Position numbers and translations under genes: made by a program
Assembly: GCF_003351025.1 (NCBI RefSeq)
Contig: NZ_QPCG01000005.1
Coordinates: 211,932 to 275,931, forward strand
Source of the DNA: Mucilaginibacter endophyticus
Lineage (GTDB): Bacteria > Bacteroidota > Bacteroidia > Sphingobacteriales > Sphingobacteriaceae
Direction: 5' to 3'
DNA: 64,000 bases
Shown: piece by piece, positions 1 to 8,649 of the stretch
Numbering within the stretch: position 1 is the first letter of the stretch
Layout of the letters: every line of letters starts with the position of its first letter
The notes under the pieces: model-generated
Told to the model about the DNA's origin: nothing
The model's input: the letters and a program-made list of their open reading frames with translations, nothing else
Databases searched by the model: none

Positions 1-396
1 GAAGAAATGCTCCGTAATAACTGCGGGCAGTTTATAGGCGATATACAACAATATCCTCCGGCACATTCAGCCATAAAAGTTGATGGCGAGCGTTTATATG
101 AAAAAGCGCGCCGGGGCGAGGAAGTGGAGTTGAAGTTGCGCAACGTAACTATAACCGAATTTGAATTAACCCGAGTTGAGTTGCCCGAGATTGATTTCAG
201 GGTGGTGTGCAGCAAGGGTACTTATATCCGGTCGCTGGTAAATGATTTTGGAGCTGCCTTGAATAACGGGGCCTACCTGTCAAAATTAAGGCGTACACGC
301 AGCGGCAACTTTAGGATTGAGGATGCCTGGGAAGTAATGGAGCTGGTAAATACCGTTAGGGAATTGAAGACATCAGATACGCACGCGGCACGGTAA
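1..396 (+). CDS. truB: tRNA pseudouridine(55) synthase TruB, C-terminal part (cut by window edge)
   Basis: TruB converts uridine 55 of the T-loop of tRNAs to pseudouridine. The reading frame is open at base 1, so the N-terminal half with the catalytic aspartate lies outside the window. The visible 131 codons carry the typical TruB stretch YPPAHSAIKVDGERLYEKAR, followed by the second half of the catalytic fold, including KGTYIRSLVNDFG and LRRTRSGNF. An ATG at base 7 falls inside the conserved fold and is not the true start. The neighbour downstream is ribF; truB and ribF are adjacent in many bacteria. Seen: partial ORF with family motifs. Inferred: the missing half is intact. Confidence 0.93.
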   Translation, partial: EEMLRNNCGQFIGDIQQYPPAHSAIKVDGERLYEKARRGEEVELKLRNVTITEFELTRVELPEIDFRVVCSKGTYIRSLVNDFGAALNNGAYLSKLRRTRSGNFRIEDAWEVMELVNTVRELKTSDTHAAR

Positions 397-425
397 AGGA
401 AATTTACAAAGCGCAAACACTCCTG

Positions 426-457
426 TTGTTAATCCCATCAACTAAAAATTAACTTTG
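426..457 (+). promoter_or_regulatory. Bacteroidota-type promoter for ribF
   Basis: A -33 TTG at 426-428 and a -7 box TAACTTTG at 450-457 are separated by 21 bases. This matches the Bacteroidota sigma factor pattern TTG-N19-21-TAnnTTTG. Transcription should begin about 460-465, giving a short leader before the ATG at 477. Confidence 0.6.
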
Positions 458-476
458 TGTTTTACTCATATAATTA

Positions 477-1403
477 ATGAGGGTTTATCATAACATTGAC
501 GAATTTACAGCGGTAAACAATGCGGTAGTCACCATCGGCACATTTGATGGGGTACACATCGGGCACCGTAAAATTATATCAGGTATTAAGGAGCTGGCTG
601 CAAGCACCGGTGGCGAAACCGTGATCCTTACTTTCTTTCCGCACCCACGCATGATATTGCACCCGGAAGATGAAAGCCTTAAACTGATAACTACTATAGC
701 CGAAAAGGCCGAACTTATGGAAAAGCTCGGTGTTGATCATTTGATCATTACCCCTTTTTCCAGGGATTTCTCTAACCAATCGGCAGAAAGCTATATCCGT
801 GATGTGCTGGTAAATAAGATCGGCACCAAAAAAATAGTGATAGGCTACGACCACCGTTTTGGGAAAGACAGGCAGGGCGGTTTTGAAGACCTGCAACGTC
901 TTGGCCCTGTTTATGGCTTTGACGTGGTTGAAATACCAGAGCAGGACATAAACGAGGTAGCCATCAGTTCAACCCGGATCCGTAACGCGCTATTAAGCGG
1001 GGATATTGATCTTGCAAACGCCTTTTTAGGTTATCCATTCTTTATTACCGGAAATGTTGTTCGGGGCGATCAGATTGGTCGTCAGCTTGGTTACCCGACT
1101 GCCAATATCGTTATTGAAGAGAAATACAAGCTTGTTCCATGTGACGGCATTTTTGCCGTAACGGTAATCATTGCCGGTCAGAAATATAAGGGAATGGCCT
1201 ATATCGGCAGCCGCCCAACGGTTAATGGTCTTACCCGTAATATCGAAGTAAATATTTTTGATTTTAACCAGGAGATCTATAACCAAACCATCCGGATGGA
1301 GTTTCATCACTATATCCGTGGCGATGTGAAGTTTTCATCACTTGATGAGCTTAAAGTACAGCTGGCGCAGGATAAGGTGGATGTATTGAGTCTTGAATTT
1401 TGA
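477..1403 (+). CDS. ribF: Bifunctional riboflavin kinase / FAD synthetase
   Basis: RibF phosphorylates riboflavin to FMN and then adenylylates FMN to FAD, in the cytoplasm. The 308-residue length is standard for the bacterial two-domain enzyme. The N-terminal nucleotidyltransferase domain shows TIGTFDGVHIGHRKII at about residues 20-35 and the SSTRIRNAL motif near 165. The C-terminal flavokinase domain shows GDQIGRQLGYPTANI near residues 198-212 and NIEVNIFDF near 260. The ATG at 477 is preceded by a good promoter at 426-457, so the gene can be expressed apart from truB. It is convergent with the LysE-type gene, and an inverted repeat lies between them. Confidence 0.96.
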   Translation: MRVYHNIDEFTAVNNAVVTIGTFDGVHIGHRKIISGIKELAASTGGETVILTFFPHPRMILHPEDESLKLITTIAEKAELMEKLGVDHLIITPFSRDFSNQSAESYIRDVLVNKIGTKKIVIGYDHRFGKDRQGGFEDLQRLGPVYGFDVVEIPEQDINEVAISSTRIRNALLSGDIDLANAFLGYPFFITGNVVRGDQIGRQLGYPTANIVIEEKYKLVPCDGIFAVTVIIAGQKYKGMAYIGSRPTVNGLTRNIEVNIFDFNQEIYNQTIRMEFHHYIRGDVKFSSLDELKVQLAQDKVDVLSLEF

Positions 1404-1404
1404 T

Positions 1405-1485
1405 CTGAACCATGATTTTTAGGATTTGAGGATTACCTTGAGATTAGTATCAGGTAATCCTTAAATCAGGCAAATCACGGTTCTG
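1405..1485. repeat. Inverted repeat, family F (GAACC...GGTTC), between convergent genes
   Basis: The element starts CTGAACCATGATTT and ends AAATCACGGTTCTG, with inner arms GGATTACCT and AGGTAATCC. It forms one long imperfect hairpin in the gap between ribF and the LysE-type gene. Related elements lie at 22950-23047, 27094-27227 and 52617-52733. It may serve as a bidirectional terminator, although it lacks a clear T-run. Confidence 0.65.
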
Positions 1486-1488
1486 TTT

Positions 1489-2112
1489 TTAATGCTTAAA
1501 AAACGACAGATAGATCTGCTTCACAACATGATACGCTGCAAAAGCGAAAAATAATACCGCTATACTTGTATTAATAAGCTTGTTGCTCAATGCAAATTTA
1601 TCCTGTATGTATTTGGCAAATTTGGCATAAATAAACAGGCATAAAAAAGCACCTGCTGCCGAACCTAAACTGAAAATAACGAGGGCTACGCGACCATCCA
1701 GTATCCATTCGTGCGTAATAAGATATGTGCCTGTAACCATCCAGAAGGGTACCTGCATTGGATTTAAGAACCCCAATAAGATACCGTATTTAATGCTGGC
1801 ATGTTCAGAATAATTGGCTTTAGGTGGTGTGTTGCGATGGATCCAGGTGATGTATCCCATTACACCAAACAAAACAACCATGATCCAGTCGATGATGGTA
1901 CTCAATTTCAACTGTCCGGAAAGCCAGCGGGCAGCATGCATGATGGAATATGTAAAGAAAAATTCAACGGCCGAAAACGCGGTTATAAAGCGTACGGCTT
2001 CTTTAATGCCACGGTTTATAGTGATCTGTACTAAAGTTAGGTTTATGTTGCCGGGTGGTATATAGCCTATGAAATTAGCTATAAGCCCGATGAAAAAAGT
2101 CAAAAATATCAT
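1489..2112 (-). CDS. LysE/RhtB-family exporter
   Basis: An integral membrane protein of 207 residues. It has the LysE/RhtB family layout: an N-terminal helix followed by the PPGNINLTLVQ motif near residues 19-29, further hydrophobic segments, and GFLNPMQVPFW in the middle. This family exports amino acids or related small metabolites; the substrate cannot be told from the sequence. The gene is divergent from the BtuF-like gene and convergent with ribF. Family membership is fairly clear; any specific function is inference. Confidence 0.82.
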   Translation of the reverse strand: MIFLTFFIGLIANFIGYIPPGNINLTLVQITINRGIKEAVRFITAFSAVEFFFTYSIMHAARWLSGQLKLSTIIDWIMVVLFGVMGYITWIHRNTPPKANYSEHASIKYGILLGFLNPMQVPFWMVTGTYLITHEWILDGRVALVIFSLGSAAGAFLCLFIYAKFAKYIQDKFALSNKLINTSIAVLFFAFAAYHVVKQIYLSFFKH

Positions 2113-2143
2113 CGCAGCAAAGATAAGGTGTTAATTGGAGTTG

Positions 2144-2359
2144 GCAAATGGGCAGATGTGCAAATTTCAGATGTGTAGATATGAAGATGTGCAAATATGC
2201 AGATGTGCAAATTTCAAATGTAAAGATTGGCGCAACCACAATAATGCCCCCAATTTAATTTATTGATTTGGACATCTGCACATCTGGAATCTGCACATTT
2301 GAAATCTGTACCTCTTATCATAATTTGCACATCTGCTCATCTGAAATTTGCACATCTAT
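2144..2359. repeat. Large inverted repeat, family C (GCAGATGTGCAAATTTCAGATG)
   Basis: The left half holds several copies of GCAGATGTGCAAATTTCA and the right half holds the complement CATCTGAAATTTGCACATC, so the whole 216 bases can fold back. The core is repeated about three times per arm with small changes. The same family occurs at 18826-19019 and as one arm at 33206-33244. It fills nearly the whole gap between two divergent genes, and its right edge touches the likely promoter of the BtuF-like gene. Confidence 0.8.
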
Positions 2360-2365
2360 AATTCT

Positions 2366-2373
2366 TACATTTG
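2366..2373 (+). promoter_or_regulatory. -7 promoter box upstream of the BtuF-like gene
   Basis: TACATTTG fits TAnnTTTG and lies 20 bases before the ATG at 2393. The only nearby -33-like TTTG (2347-2350) is inside the family C repeat and is spaced only 15 bases away, shorter than usual. The promoter call is therefore tentative. Confidence 0.4.
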
Positions 2374-2392
2374 CAAACTTTAACTTGTGAAC

Positions 2393-3319
2393 ATGCCAAC
2401 TGAAAAAATAGTTTCATTACTGCCGGCCGCTACCGAAATAATTTGTGCTTTAGGATTAGAGAAAAACCTGGTAGGGCGCTCGCATGAGTGTGATTTTCCG
2501 GAAGCAGTAAAGCAATTGCCGGTATGTACCGAAGCTAATTTTCCGGATGGCCTGAGCAGTGCGGATATTGATGTAAAAGTAAAAGAGATCCTGGCCGACG
2601 CGCTTTCGGTTTATACCGTAAAGCGTGAGCAAATTAAAGAACTCGCACCCGATGCAGTAATAACACAAGCCCAATGTGAGGTTTGTGCCGTATCGTTAAA
2701 AGATGTAGAGGAAGCATTGGAAAACTATCTTGATAAACAAGCTCAGATTATATCGCTGCAGCCCAATAGCCTTGAAGATATTTTTACTGACATCACCAAC
2801 GTAGCTAATGCGCTAAACGTGCCGCAAGCCGGTGCCGAACTGCTTGAAAGTCTGCAGGAACGTGTTGATATCATTAAACATAAGCTGAAATTCATTGACA
2901 GTAAGCCAACGGTGGCTTGTATTGAATGGCTCGAGCCTTTAATGATATCCGGAAATTGGGTGCCTGGTTTGGTAAATATTGCAGGCGGAACACCAGTATT
3001 GGCGCAGGACGGCAAGCATTCTCCTTATGTAATATGGGATGATATCCTGCAACAAGATCCTGAAGTTATTGTAGTAATGCCTTGCGGTTTCAGCATTGAA
3101 CGTACCATGCGCGAAATTAACCTGTTACTTGACCGTCCGGGCTTCGCATCGCTCAAAGCGGTAAAGAACGACAGGTTTTATATAGCCGACGGTAACCAAT
3201 ATTTCAATCGCCCCGGCCCCCGTATCGTCGACTCCATCGAGATCCTGGCTGAAATCATCCGCCCTAAGCAGTTTATTTTTGGACATGAGGGTGAGGGGTG
3301 GATTAAGTTCTCGTTGTAA
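2393..3319 (+). CDS. Cobalamin/siderophore-type ABC transporter substrate-binding protein (BtuF-like)
   Basis: A 308-residue protein of the periplasmic-binding-protein superfamily (PBP-II, BtuF/FhuD fold). Family features are the opening IVSLLPAATEIICALGLEKNLVGRSHECDFP, PDAVITQAQCEVCAV near residues 87-100, and the C-terminal GGTPVLAQDGKHSPYV and RPGPRIVDSIEILAEI. No signal peptide is visible: the conserved fold starts at the third residue. It may therefore act in the cytoplasm or be exported in another way; such leaderless BtuF homologues are often annotated as cobalamin-binding proteins. The ATG at 2393 is preferred over a GTG at 2387. No permease or ATPase gene is adjacent. Confidence 0.75.
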   Translation: MPTEKIVSLLPAATEIICALGLEKNLVGRSHECDFPEAVKQLPVCTEANFPDGLSSADIDVKVKEILADALSVYTVKREQIKELAPDAVITQAQCEVCAVSLKDVEEALENYLDKQAQIISLQPNSLEDIFTDITNVANALNVPQAGAELLESLQERVDIIKHKLKFIDSKPTVACIEWLEPLMISGNWVPGLVNIAGGTPVLAQDGKHSPYVIWDDILQQDPEVIVVMPCGFSIERTMREINLLLDRPGFASLKAVKNDRFYIADGNQYFNRPGPRIVDSIEILAEIIRPKQFIFGHEGEGWIKFSL

Positions 3320-3325
3320 TAATAA

Positions 3326-3459
3326 ATCTGCCGCAGGTTTAGCGATAGCGTAACCTGTGGTGTAGTATCACTTAAGCTTTTAGCTTAAGTGATAGGTGAC
3401 ACTGGAAGCTTCGATAATGTCTGTCACGGGGTACGCTATCGTTAACCCTGCGACAGATA
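3326..3459. repeat. Nested inverted repeat, family D (CTGCCGCAGGTTTAGCG)
   Basis: The outer arms CTGCCGCAGGTTTAGCGATAG (about 3329) and CGCTATCGTTAACCCTGCG (about 3433) are complementary. Inside is a perfect hairpin, TCACTTAAGCT-ttt-AGCTTAAGTGA, at 3368-3392. Related elements lie at 21747-21859 and, as a half element, at 33254-33302. It fills most of the 266-base gap between the BtuF-like and GH20 genes. Confidence 0.75.
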
Positions 3460-3585
3460 CAGTCTATCCCAGTCTTTACTTAAGACTTAGTGCTTTAGAC
3501 CAAAGACTTCTTCGAAATACTTATTAAAATAATTTAAAAAGCTATATATTTACTTGTCTGCTATCTCTCAGGCACAGGATCAATT

Positions 3586-6144
3586 ATGAACAAAATTTTT
3601 ATGATGATGGTTATCGCGGCGGTTTTTGTATGCAGCGGTTTTAAAATTAATGATGATAAAAAGCCAAACGTTGCCGACCTGCACCTTAACTGGCAGGTGA
3701 TGGACAATAACTATCAAAATAAAAATGAAGCATTAACCGCGCTCATAATTACCAACAAAAGTCATGAAACATTGCCGGCAGCGGGATGGAAGATCTATTT
3801 CAACTCGGGCCGGGATTTTACCAAGGCAGCTGTAAGCAACAATGCTTTAATTGAACAAGTAAACGGGGATATGTACAGCATCAGCCCAACATCAGGCTTT
3901 AAAGACCTGAAACCCGGCGGAACCACCCGTATCGAGTTTGTGTGCGATGATCCTGTGGTGAATATTACCGATGCCCCTGAAGGCCCTTACCTGGTTTGGG
4001 ATAATGCCCCTGAAAAAGGTTATTCTTTCGGCTCATATGATATCACGCCATATAAACCTACTTACCTGGGCCTGATAACCCCCGAGATTGTTTACGATAG
4101 AAATAAAACGGTTACTGATATCCCTGCCGATCAGTTGGTAAAAGTTTTCCCTACGCCAGTAAGTTATAACCAGGGCAGCGGTAGTTTTTCTTTTGCTCCG
4201 GGTGTTAATGTTTCATCTGCCGATGCGAGGTTCAGTAAGGAAGCAACGGTTTTACGTAATTTTATTACTGGCATCTTTGCTAAAAAGGAAACAGGTAAAT
4301 CTTCGGGGAATGTAATTTCATTTGAATATAAAGCCGGTTTGGGCGATGAGGCTTATGAGTTAAGCGTAAAACCAACTACGGTGGTTATCCGGGCATCTAC
4401 AAGCACGGGAATATATTATGGTATCCAATCATTCAAAAGCCTGATCCCGGCGAGTGCTTTGGCCAAAACCCCGACTTCGATTCAAATTGCTTGTGTTGAA
4501 GCTGCCGATGCGCCGCGCTTTGCATATCGCGCGGTAATGCTTGATGTGGCGCGTAATTTTCAGTCAAAACAACAAGTATTGAAGCTGCTGGAGGCTATGA
4601 GCTTGTATAAATTGAATACGTTGCACCTGCACCTTACAGATGATGAAGGATGGAGAATAGAGATTCCTTCGTTACCTGAGCTAACTTCGGTTGCGTCGAA
4701 ACGTGGTCATACGCTGGATAGCAAACAGCACCTGCCCCCATCACACGGTTCCGGTCCGGAGGTTAACAATCCTTTTGGTACTGGTTATTTTACTAAGGCC
4801 GAATATATAGAGATCCTGAAATATGCCAATGACCGTCATATCACCGTAGTGCCTGAAATTGAAACCCCGGGTCATGCCCGCGGAGCTATTAAGGCGATGA
4901 ATGCTCGTTATGACAGATTAATGGCCGAAGGCAAAAAGGCTGAAGCTGAAAAATATCTGCTATATGATCAAAATGATAAGTCCGAATATCGCTCGGTACA
5001 ATACTGGAACGATAACGTGATTGATGTATCGCTACCCTCAACCTATAACTTTGTGGAGACTGTAGTTAATGACCTCATCAGCACCTATAAAGAAGCAGAT
5101 GCTCCGCTACCAACAATTCATTTTGGTGGTGATGAAGTTCCTGCCAATGTATGGGAAAAATCACCGGCTTATGCGGCACTTAAGGCTACTCATCCCGAAA
5201 TACAAAGCACCAATGATCTATGGTATTACTTCTACGGTCGTGTTAATGACATCCTGAAAGCAAAAGGCATCCGCCTTTCGGGCTGGGAAGAAATGGCGCT
5301 TCGTAAAACCACGCTTGATGGCCAGCCGGCGTATGTGCCTAATCCTGATTTTACAAAAGAGCATTTACAGGTTGATGTTTGGAACAATGTTTTAGGTGCC
5401 GGGCAGGAAGATTTAGCCTATCGCCTGGCCAACGGCGGTTACAAGGTTGCGTTAACCTGTGTTACCAACCTGTATTTTGATATGGCCAATTACAAATCTT
5501 TTGATGAGCCGGGTTACTACTGGGGCGCGTTTTTGGGGATCGACAAATTCTTCTCGTTTATCCCATATGATTACTTTAAAAACGCCGATGTTGATAAGCA
5601 AGGTAACCCAATAAACAGGAATATCTTTATCGGCAAACAGCGCCTTACCGACTTTGGCAAAAGTAATATAGTAGGTCTGCAAGGCGCGCTATGGGCCGAA
5701 ACAGTTAAAGGCCCGGAACGAATGGACTACATGATTTTTCCACGCCTGCTTGGCTTGGCAGAACGTGCCTGGGCACAAGATCCTGCATGGGCCACCGAAA
5801 AAGATCCGGCAAAAAGTAAAGAAGAATACCAGTTAGCCTGGTCAAACTTTTTGAACGTATTAGGGAAACGTGAATTGCCGCGCCTTACGTATTACAATGG
5901 CGGTTATGATTACCGCGTACCAAAGCCAGGCATCAGTCTGCAGGATGGTAAATACCTGAGCAATGTAGAGTTCCCGGGATTAACCATCAGGTATACAACT
6001 AATGGCAAAGATCCGGACGCTACAAGCAAAGTATACACTGGTCCGGTCAATTATAATGGCGGTGTTATCAAATTCCGCGCTTTTGATCCAAAAGGCCGGG
6101 GAAGCAATATTGCTGAGGGAGGAAGTAATAATTTGAACCCCTAA
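3586..6144 (+). CDS. Secreted beta-N-acetylhexosaminidase, glycoside hydrolase family 20
   Basis: This enzyme removes terminal N-acetylglucosamine or N-acetylgalactosamine from chito-oligosaccharides or glycans, using substrate-assisted catalysis. The 852 residues begin with an N-terminal export signal (MNKIFMMMVIAAVFVCSGF). A chitobiase-type carbohydrate-binding domain follows at about 30-160, then the GH20 N-terminal domain at about 180-305, and the catalytic barrel from about 310 to 760. The catalytic Asp-Glu pair is visible in HFGGDEVP (D516, E517), and LHLTDDEGWRIEI lies upstream. A chitobiase C-terminal domain ends the protein at about 790-850. The size and domain order match bacterial chitobiases. 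The gene stands alone with its own terminator. Confidence 0.93.
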   Translation: MNKIFMMMVIAAVFVCSGFKINDDKKPNVADLHLNWQVMDNNYQNKNEALTALIITNKSHETLPAAGWKIYFNSGRDFTKAAVSNNALIEQVNGDMYSISPTSGFKDLKPGGTTRIEFVCDDPVVNITDAPEGPYLVWDNAPEKGYSFGSYDITPYKPTYLGLITPEIVYDRNKTVTDIPADQLVKVFPTPVSYNQGSGSFSFAPGVNVSSADARFSKEATVLRNFITGIFAKKETGKSSGNVISFEYKAGLGDEAYELSVKPTTVVIRASTSTGIYYGIQSFKSLIPASALAKTPTSIQIACVEAADAPRFAYRAVMLDVARNFQSKQQVLKLLEAMSLYKLNTLHLHLTDDEGWRIEIPSLPELTSVASKRGHTLDSKQHLPPSHGSGPEVNNPFGTGYFTKAEYIEILKYANDRHITVVPEIETPGHARGAIKAMNARYDRLMAEGKKAEAEKYLLYDQNDKSEYRSVQYWNDNVIDVSLPSTYNFVETVVNDLISTYKEADAPLPTIHFGGDEVPANVWEKSPAYAALKATHPEIQSTNDLWYYFYGRVNDILKAKGIRLSGWEEMALRKTTLDGQPAYVPNPDFTKEHLQVDVWNNVLGAGQEDLAYRLANGGYKVALTCVTNLYFDMANYKSFDEPGYYWGAFLGIDKFFSFIPYDYFKNADVDKQGNPINRNIFIGKQRLTDFGKSNIVGLQGALWAETVKGPERMDYMIFPRLLGLAERAWAQDPAWATEKDPAKSKEEYQLAWSNFLNVLGKRELPRLTYYNGGYDYRVPKPGISLQDGKYLSNVEFPGLTIRYTTNGKDPDATSKVYTGPVNYNGGVIKFRAFDPKGRGSNIAEGGSNNLNP

Positions 6145-6183
6145 TTCAGTTTGCAGTTTTAGGTTTGCAGTTTGCAGGTCGTA

Positions 6184-6225
6184 AAAAAGCCCGGTGTTTT
6201 GTAAAACAAAATACCGGGCTTTTTT
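6184..6225 (+). terminator. Intrinsic terminator after the GH20 gene
   Basis: The stem AAAAAAGCCCGGT pairs with ACCGGGCTTTTTT and ends in a T-run, 40 bases after the GH20 stop. Its symmetry lets it work in both directions. Confidence 0.85.
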
Positions 6226-6265
6226 AATTAACCATGTTAGCCGTAACGCTACAGCGACTATAAAT

Positions 6266-6363
6266 CATGTCATTGCGAGCGAAGCGCGGCAATCTCGTAG
6301 CCAATGCATATCCGATCTGTGTGGCTACGAGATTGCTTCGTCGTTCCTACTCGCAATGACATG
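6266..6363. repeat. Palindromic repeat, family A (CATGTCATTGCGAG...CTCGCAATGACATG)
   Basis: The ends CATGTCATTGCGAG and CTCGCAATGACATG are perfect complements. Inner arms such as AATCTCGTAGCCA and TGGCTACGAGATT are also complementary. Other copies are at 13230-13316, 23181-23274 and a diverged one at 28032-28183. It encodes no transposase, so it is a REP- or MITE-like element. Confidence 0.85.
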
Positions 6364-6418
6364 TTTTTTATTTCTCTCACCATGATCTATGAACCATCAT
6401 CTATGATCTACCCACTAT

Positions 6419-8497
6419 CTAATACATAAAATTCATCCCAACTGAGTAATTCCTCAGCGGAGCAGCATTGTAGTAACGATTGCCTACAGCATTTAAATCA
6501 TTACCCAGGCTGTATTTCTGGTTAAGCAGATTATCCGCGGCAGCAAATATTTCAAAGTGTGTTTTACGGCCGATGGTTGGCTGATAGCTTACCCTTGCCT
6601 GTAGTACATTGTAATGCCCGGCACGAACAGTGTTGGCATCGTTAAGGGGCATACTGGAAGTATAATTATGTTGGATAAACAATGACAAATATTGAGGGAA
6701 CTTTATTTGCAAACTTGTTACATAAACAAAATCAGGCACTCCGGTGAGATTGTTGCCGCTGTAATTATTAGTTGCATTGGCATAGCTTCTGAATTTAAAC
6801 TGATTGAAGGTGTATGATTCATTAAACAGTAAGCCCCTAATAAATGAATTTTTGTTTTGTTTTATTATCCAATAATAAAAAGATAATTCTGTGCCCGGCT
6901 GATTAGTGCCGCCGGCATTAATGTAATGCTCTGTTTCATCGGCATTCAGACGCCGTACAATGGCATTAGTAATACGGTAGTAAAAGATCGATAGATCCAG
7001 CATTAAGCTCTCGTCGTGATTCCGCAGGCGAAAGCCGGTTTCGTAGTTCCAGCCATATTGGGCCTGCAGGCTGGTGTTTACTATATTATCGGTTGGCCTT
7101 ACTTCGGCAGTAGTGGGGGTAGAGTATCCGCGACTTATGGTTGCCCTCCAAACAAAGTCATTACTCACCTGGTATGACAAGGCCAATCTCGGCATCAACT
7201 GTGCACTAAAGTTGCGATTAGTAAAATTGTTTTGATTAAGCGGGTATAGGTTTTTGAAATCGTACCCATAATCGTTTAAACTTACGGCGGCCTCAACATG
7301 CAGGCGTTTGTACACATCAGCAGCATAGCACACAAATACAAAATGCTGATTGGTGTGGATATCATCAATAGTTTGGGTGGTATCTTTTACCCCTTTTTTA
7401 TTGCCATAATTGGCAATGCGCGAGTTGGTTTGCTGCCATTCAAAACCGAGGTCTACTTTCCAGTCTAAACTTGGTTTTTTATCGCCGGTTAACTCAAAAT
7501 ACGTGCGGAAACCGTAGGTATTTTCACTCCGTTGTTCGTAATTGGTAATAAACGGGTTGGCAAAATCAACATGGTTGCCAAATACGGCGAGGACATTGCG
7601 AAGATGATCGTTAAAATGATACTCATTAGTTAAACCGCCCAAATACATTTTGGTAGTAATGCCAATGCGTTGCTGGATAGCACCCGGTAAAGTTGGTGTG
7701 GGCTGACGGGCCAACGTAGGATCGGTATTGTATTGAGCCAGCGTTAAACCTCCGGGCGTTTCATACGCCAGATCTGAGTAAATGCCCAGCGCTTTTAAGG
7801 TGTTTTTGCCGCTGTAGTTCCAGCTATCGGCCAGTTGCAGGTAGTTGCGGTGGGTATCGCTGTTTTGCCTGTAACCATGATAGGTTTGGAAGCTCTGGTT
7901 AATGTTGAGCAGGTAATTGGCGGTTTTTAATTGTACCGCCGCTTTTTCATGAAACAGTCCGTATGAGCCACCGTTTACGCCTGTCGAAATATAAGTACTG
8001 TCATTATACCGGTTAATCGGACTAAGGATTACCACGCCGCCGGAATTGGCGCCAAATAAACTTCCATCGGGCCCTTTCAAGATCTCCGCTTTTTGTATCG
8101 ATGCGATATCGATGGCGTTTAAATAGCTGTTGCCCCCGGCATCCGTAAGCGGGATATCGTCAAAATAGATCTTCACATCCCTCACTCCAAATGGCGAGCG
8201 CAGTAAGCTGCCCCTGATTGATAAACGGTAGCTTCCCGGCGAGCGCTCCTCTGTACGGATACCCGGAACAGTATTTAAGGCACTTACGAACGAGTTATCG
8301 GGCTGGATGCGGAGCTGGGCGGCACCGAGCACACTCACGGAGGCGGGTACGCTGATTACGGGTTGATCGCTCAGGTAGCCTTTTACAATTACCGTTTTAA
8401 GCTCGGTGGTATCTTTTTTAGCAGGCTTTTTGTTTTGTGCATTGGCCGAAATAGCAGCGGCCAGCGCGAAAGTTATAATAGTAAACGGTTTTAACAT
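6419..8497 (-). CDS. TonB-dependent outer-membrane receptor
   Basis: A 692-residue outer-membrane receptor with a cleavable signal peptide (MLKPFTIITFALAAAISANAQ). The plug domain covers about residues 30-170 and shows VPASVSVLGAAQL, NTVPGIRTEERSPGSYRLSIRG and KAEILKGPDGSLFGANSGGV. A 22-strand barrel follows and ends in the aromatic signature YSVGMNFMY. It takes up a substrate too large for porins (a siderophore, cobalamin or an oligosaccharide) with TonB energy. It lacks the extra N-terminal carboxypeptidase-like domain of SusC proteins, so a metal-chelate substrate is more likely than a glycan; that is inference. Its partner may be the gene upstream on the same strand. Confidence 0.92.
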   Translation of the reverse strand: MLKPFTIITFALAAAISANAQNKKPAKKDTTELKTVIVKGYLSDQPVISVPASVSVLGAAQLRIQPDNSFVSALNTVPGIRTEERSPGSYRLSIRGSLLRSPFGVRDVKIYFDDIPLTDAGGNSYLNAIDIASIQKAEILKGPDGSLFGANSGGVVILSPINRYNDSTYISTGVNGGSYGLFHEKAAVQLKTANYLLNINQSFQTYHGYRQNSDTHRNYLQLADSWNYSGKNTLKALGIYSDLAYETPGGLTLAQYNTDPTLARQPTPTLPGAIQQRIGITTKMYLGGLTNEYHFNDHLRNVLAVFGNHVDFANPFITNYEQRSENTYGFRTYFELTGDKKPSLDWKVDLGFEWQQTNSRIANYGNKKGVKDTTQTIDDIHTNQHFVFVCYAADVYKRLHVEAAVSLNDYGYDFKNLYPLNQNNFTNRNFSAQLMPRLALSYQVSNDFVWRATISRGYSTPTTAEVRPTDNIVNTSLQAQYGWNYETGFRLRNHDESLMLDLSIFYYRITNAIVRRLNADETEHYINAGGTNQPGTELSFYYWIIKQNKNSFIRGLLFNESYTFNQFKFRSYANATNNYSGNNLTGVPDFVYVTSLQIKFPQYLSLFIQHNYTSSMPLNDANTVRAGHYNVLQARVSYQPTIGRKTHFEIFAAADNLLNQKYSLGNDLNAVGNRYYNAAPLRNYSVGMNFMY

Positions 8498-8599
8498 AGG
8501 TTGATGATCAGGGACGTCACCAAAAATAGGTGTTTATACCCATAAACCTGTATCGCCGCTTTGTAAATATCTTGATGATTGAACGATTCAAACATCCTT

Positions 8600-8632
8600 A
8601 AACTTACGAAGTTTCAAAAACTTCGTAAGTTT
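8600..8632. repeat. Perfect hairpin, family H (AAACTTACGAAGTTT), probable terminator
   Basis: AAACTTACGAAGTTT and AAACTTCGTAAGTTT are exact complements around a 3-base loop. The hairpin sits 18 bases beyond the stop of the sugar dehydrogenase gene, where it can act as its terminator. A near-identical hairpin is at 48670-48704, so it is also a dispersed repeat. Confidence 0.75.
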
Positions 8633-8649
8633 ATCAACCGTCTACAATA

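Noticed and set aside
579..896. Antisense ORF of 105 codons inside ribF
   Set aside because: It is the complement of a clear, conserved gene, with no domain of its own; a shadow frame.
6194..6385. 63-codon ORF across the terminator and family A repeat
   Set aside because: It is translated hairpin and palindrome sequence, with no start context and no protein-like composition.
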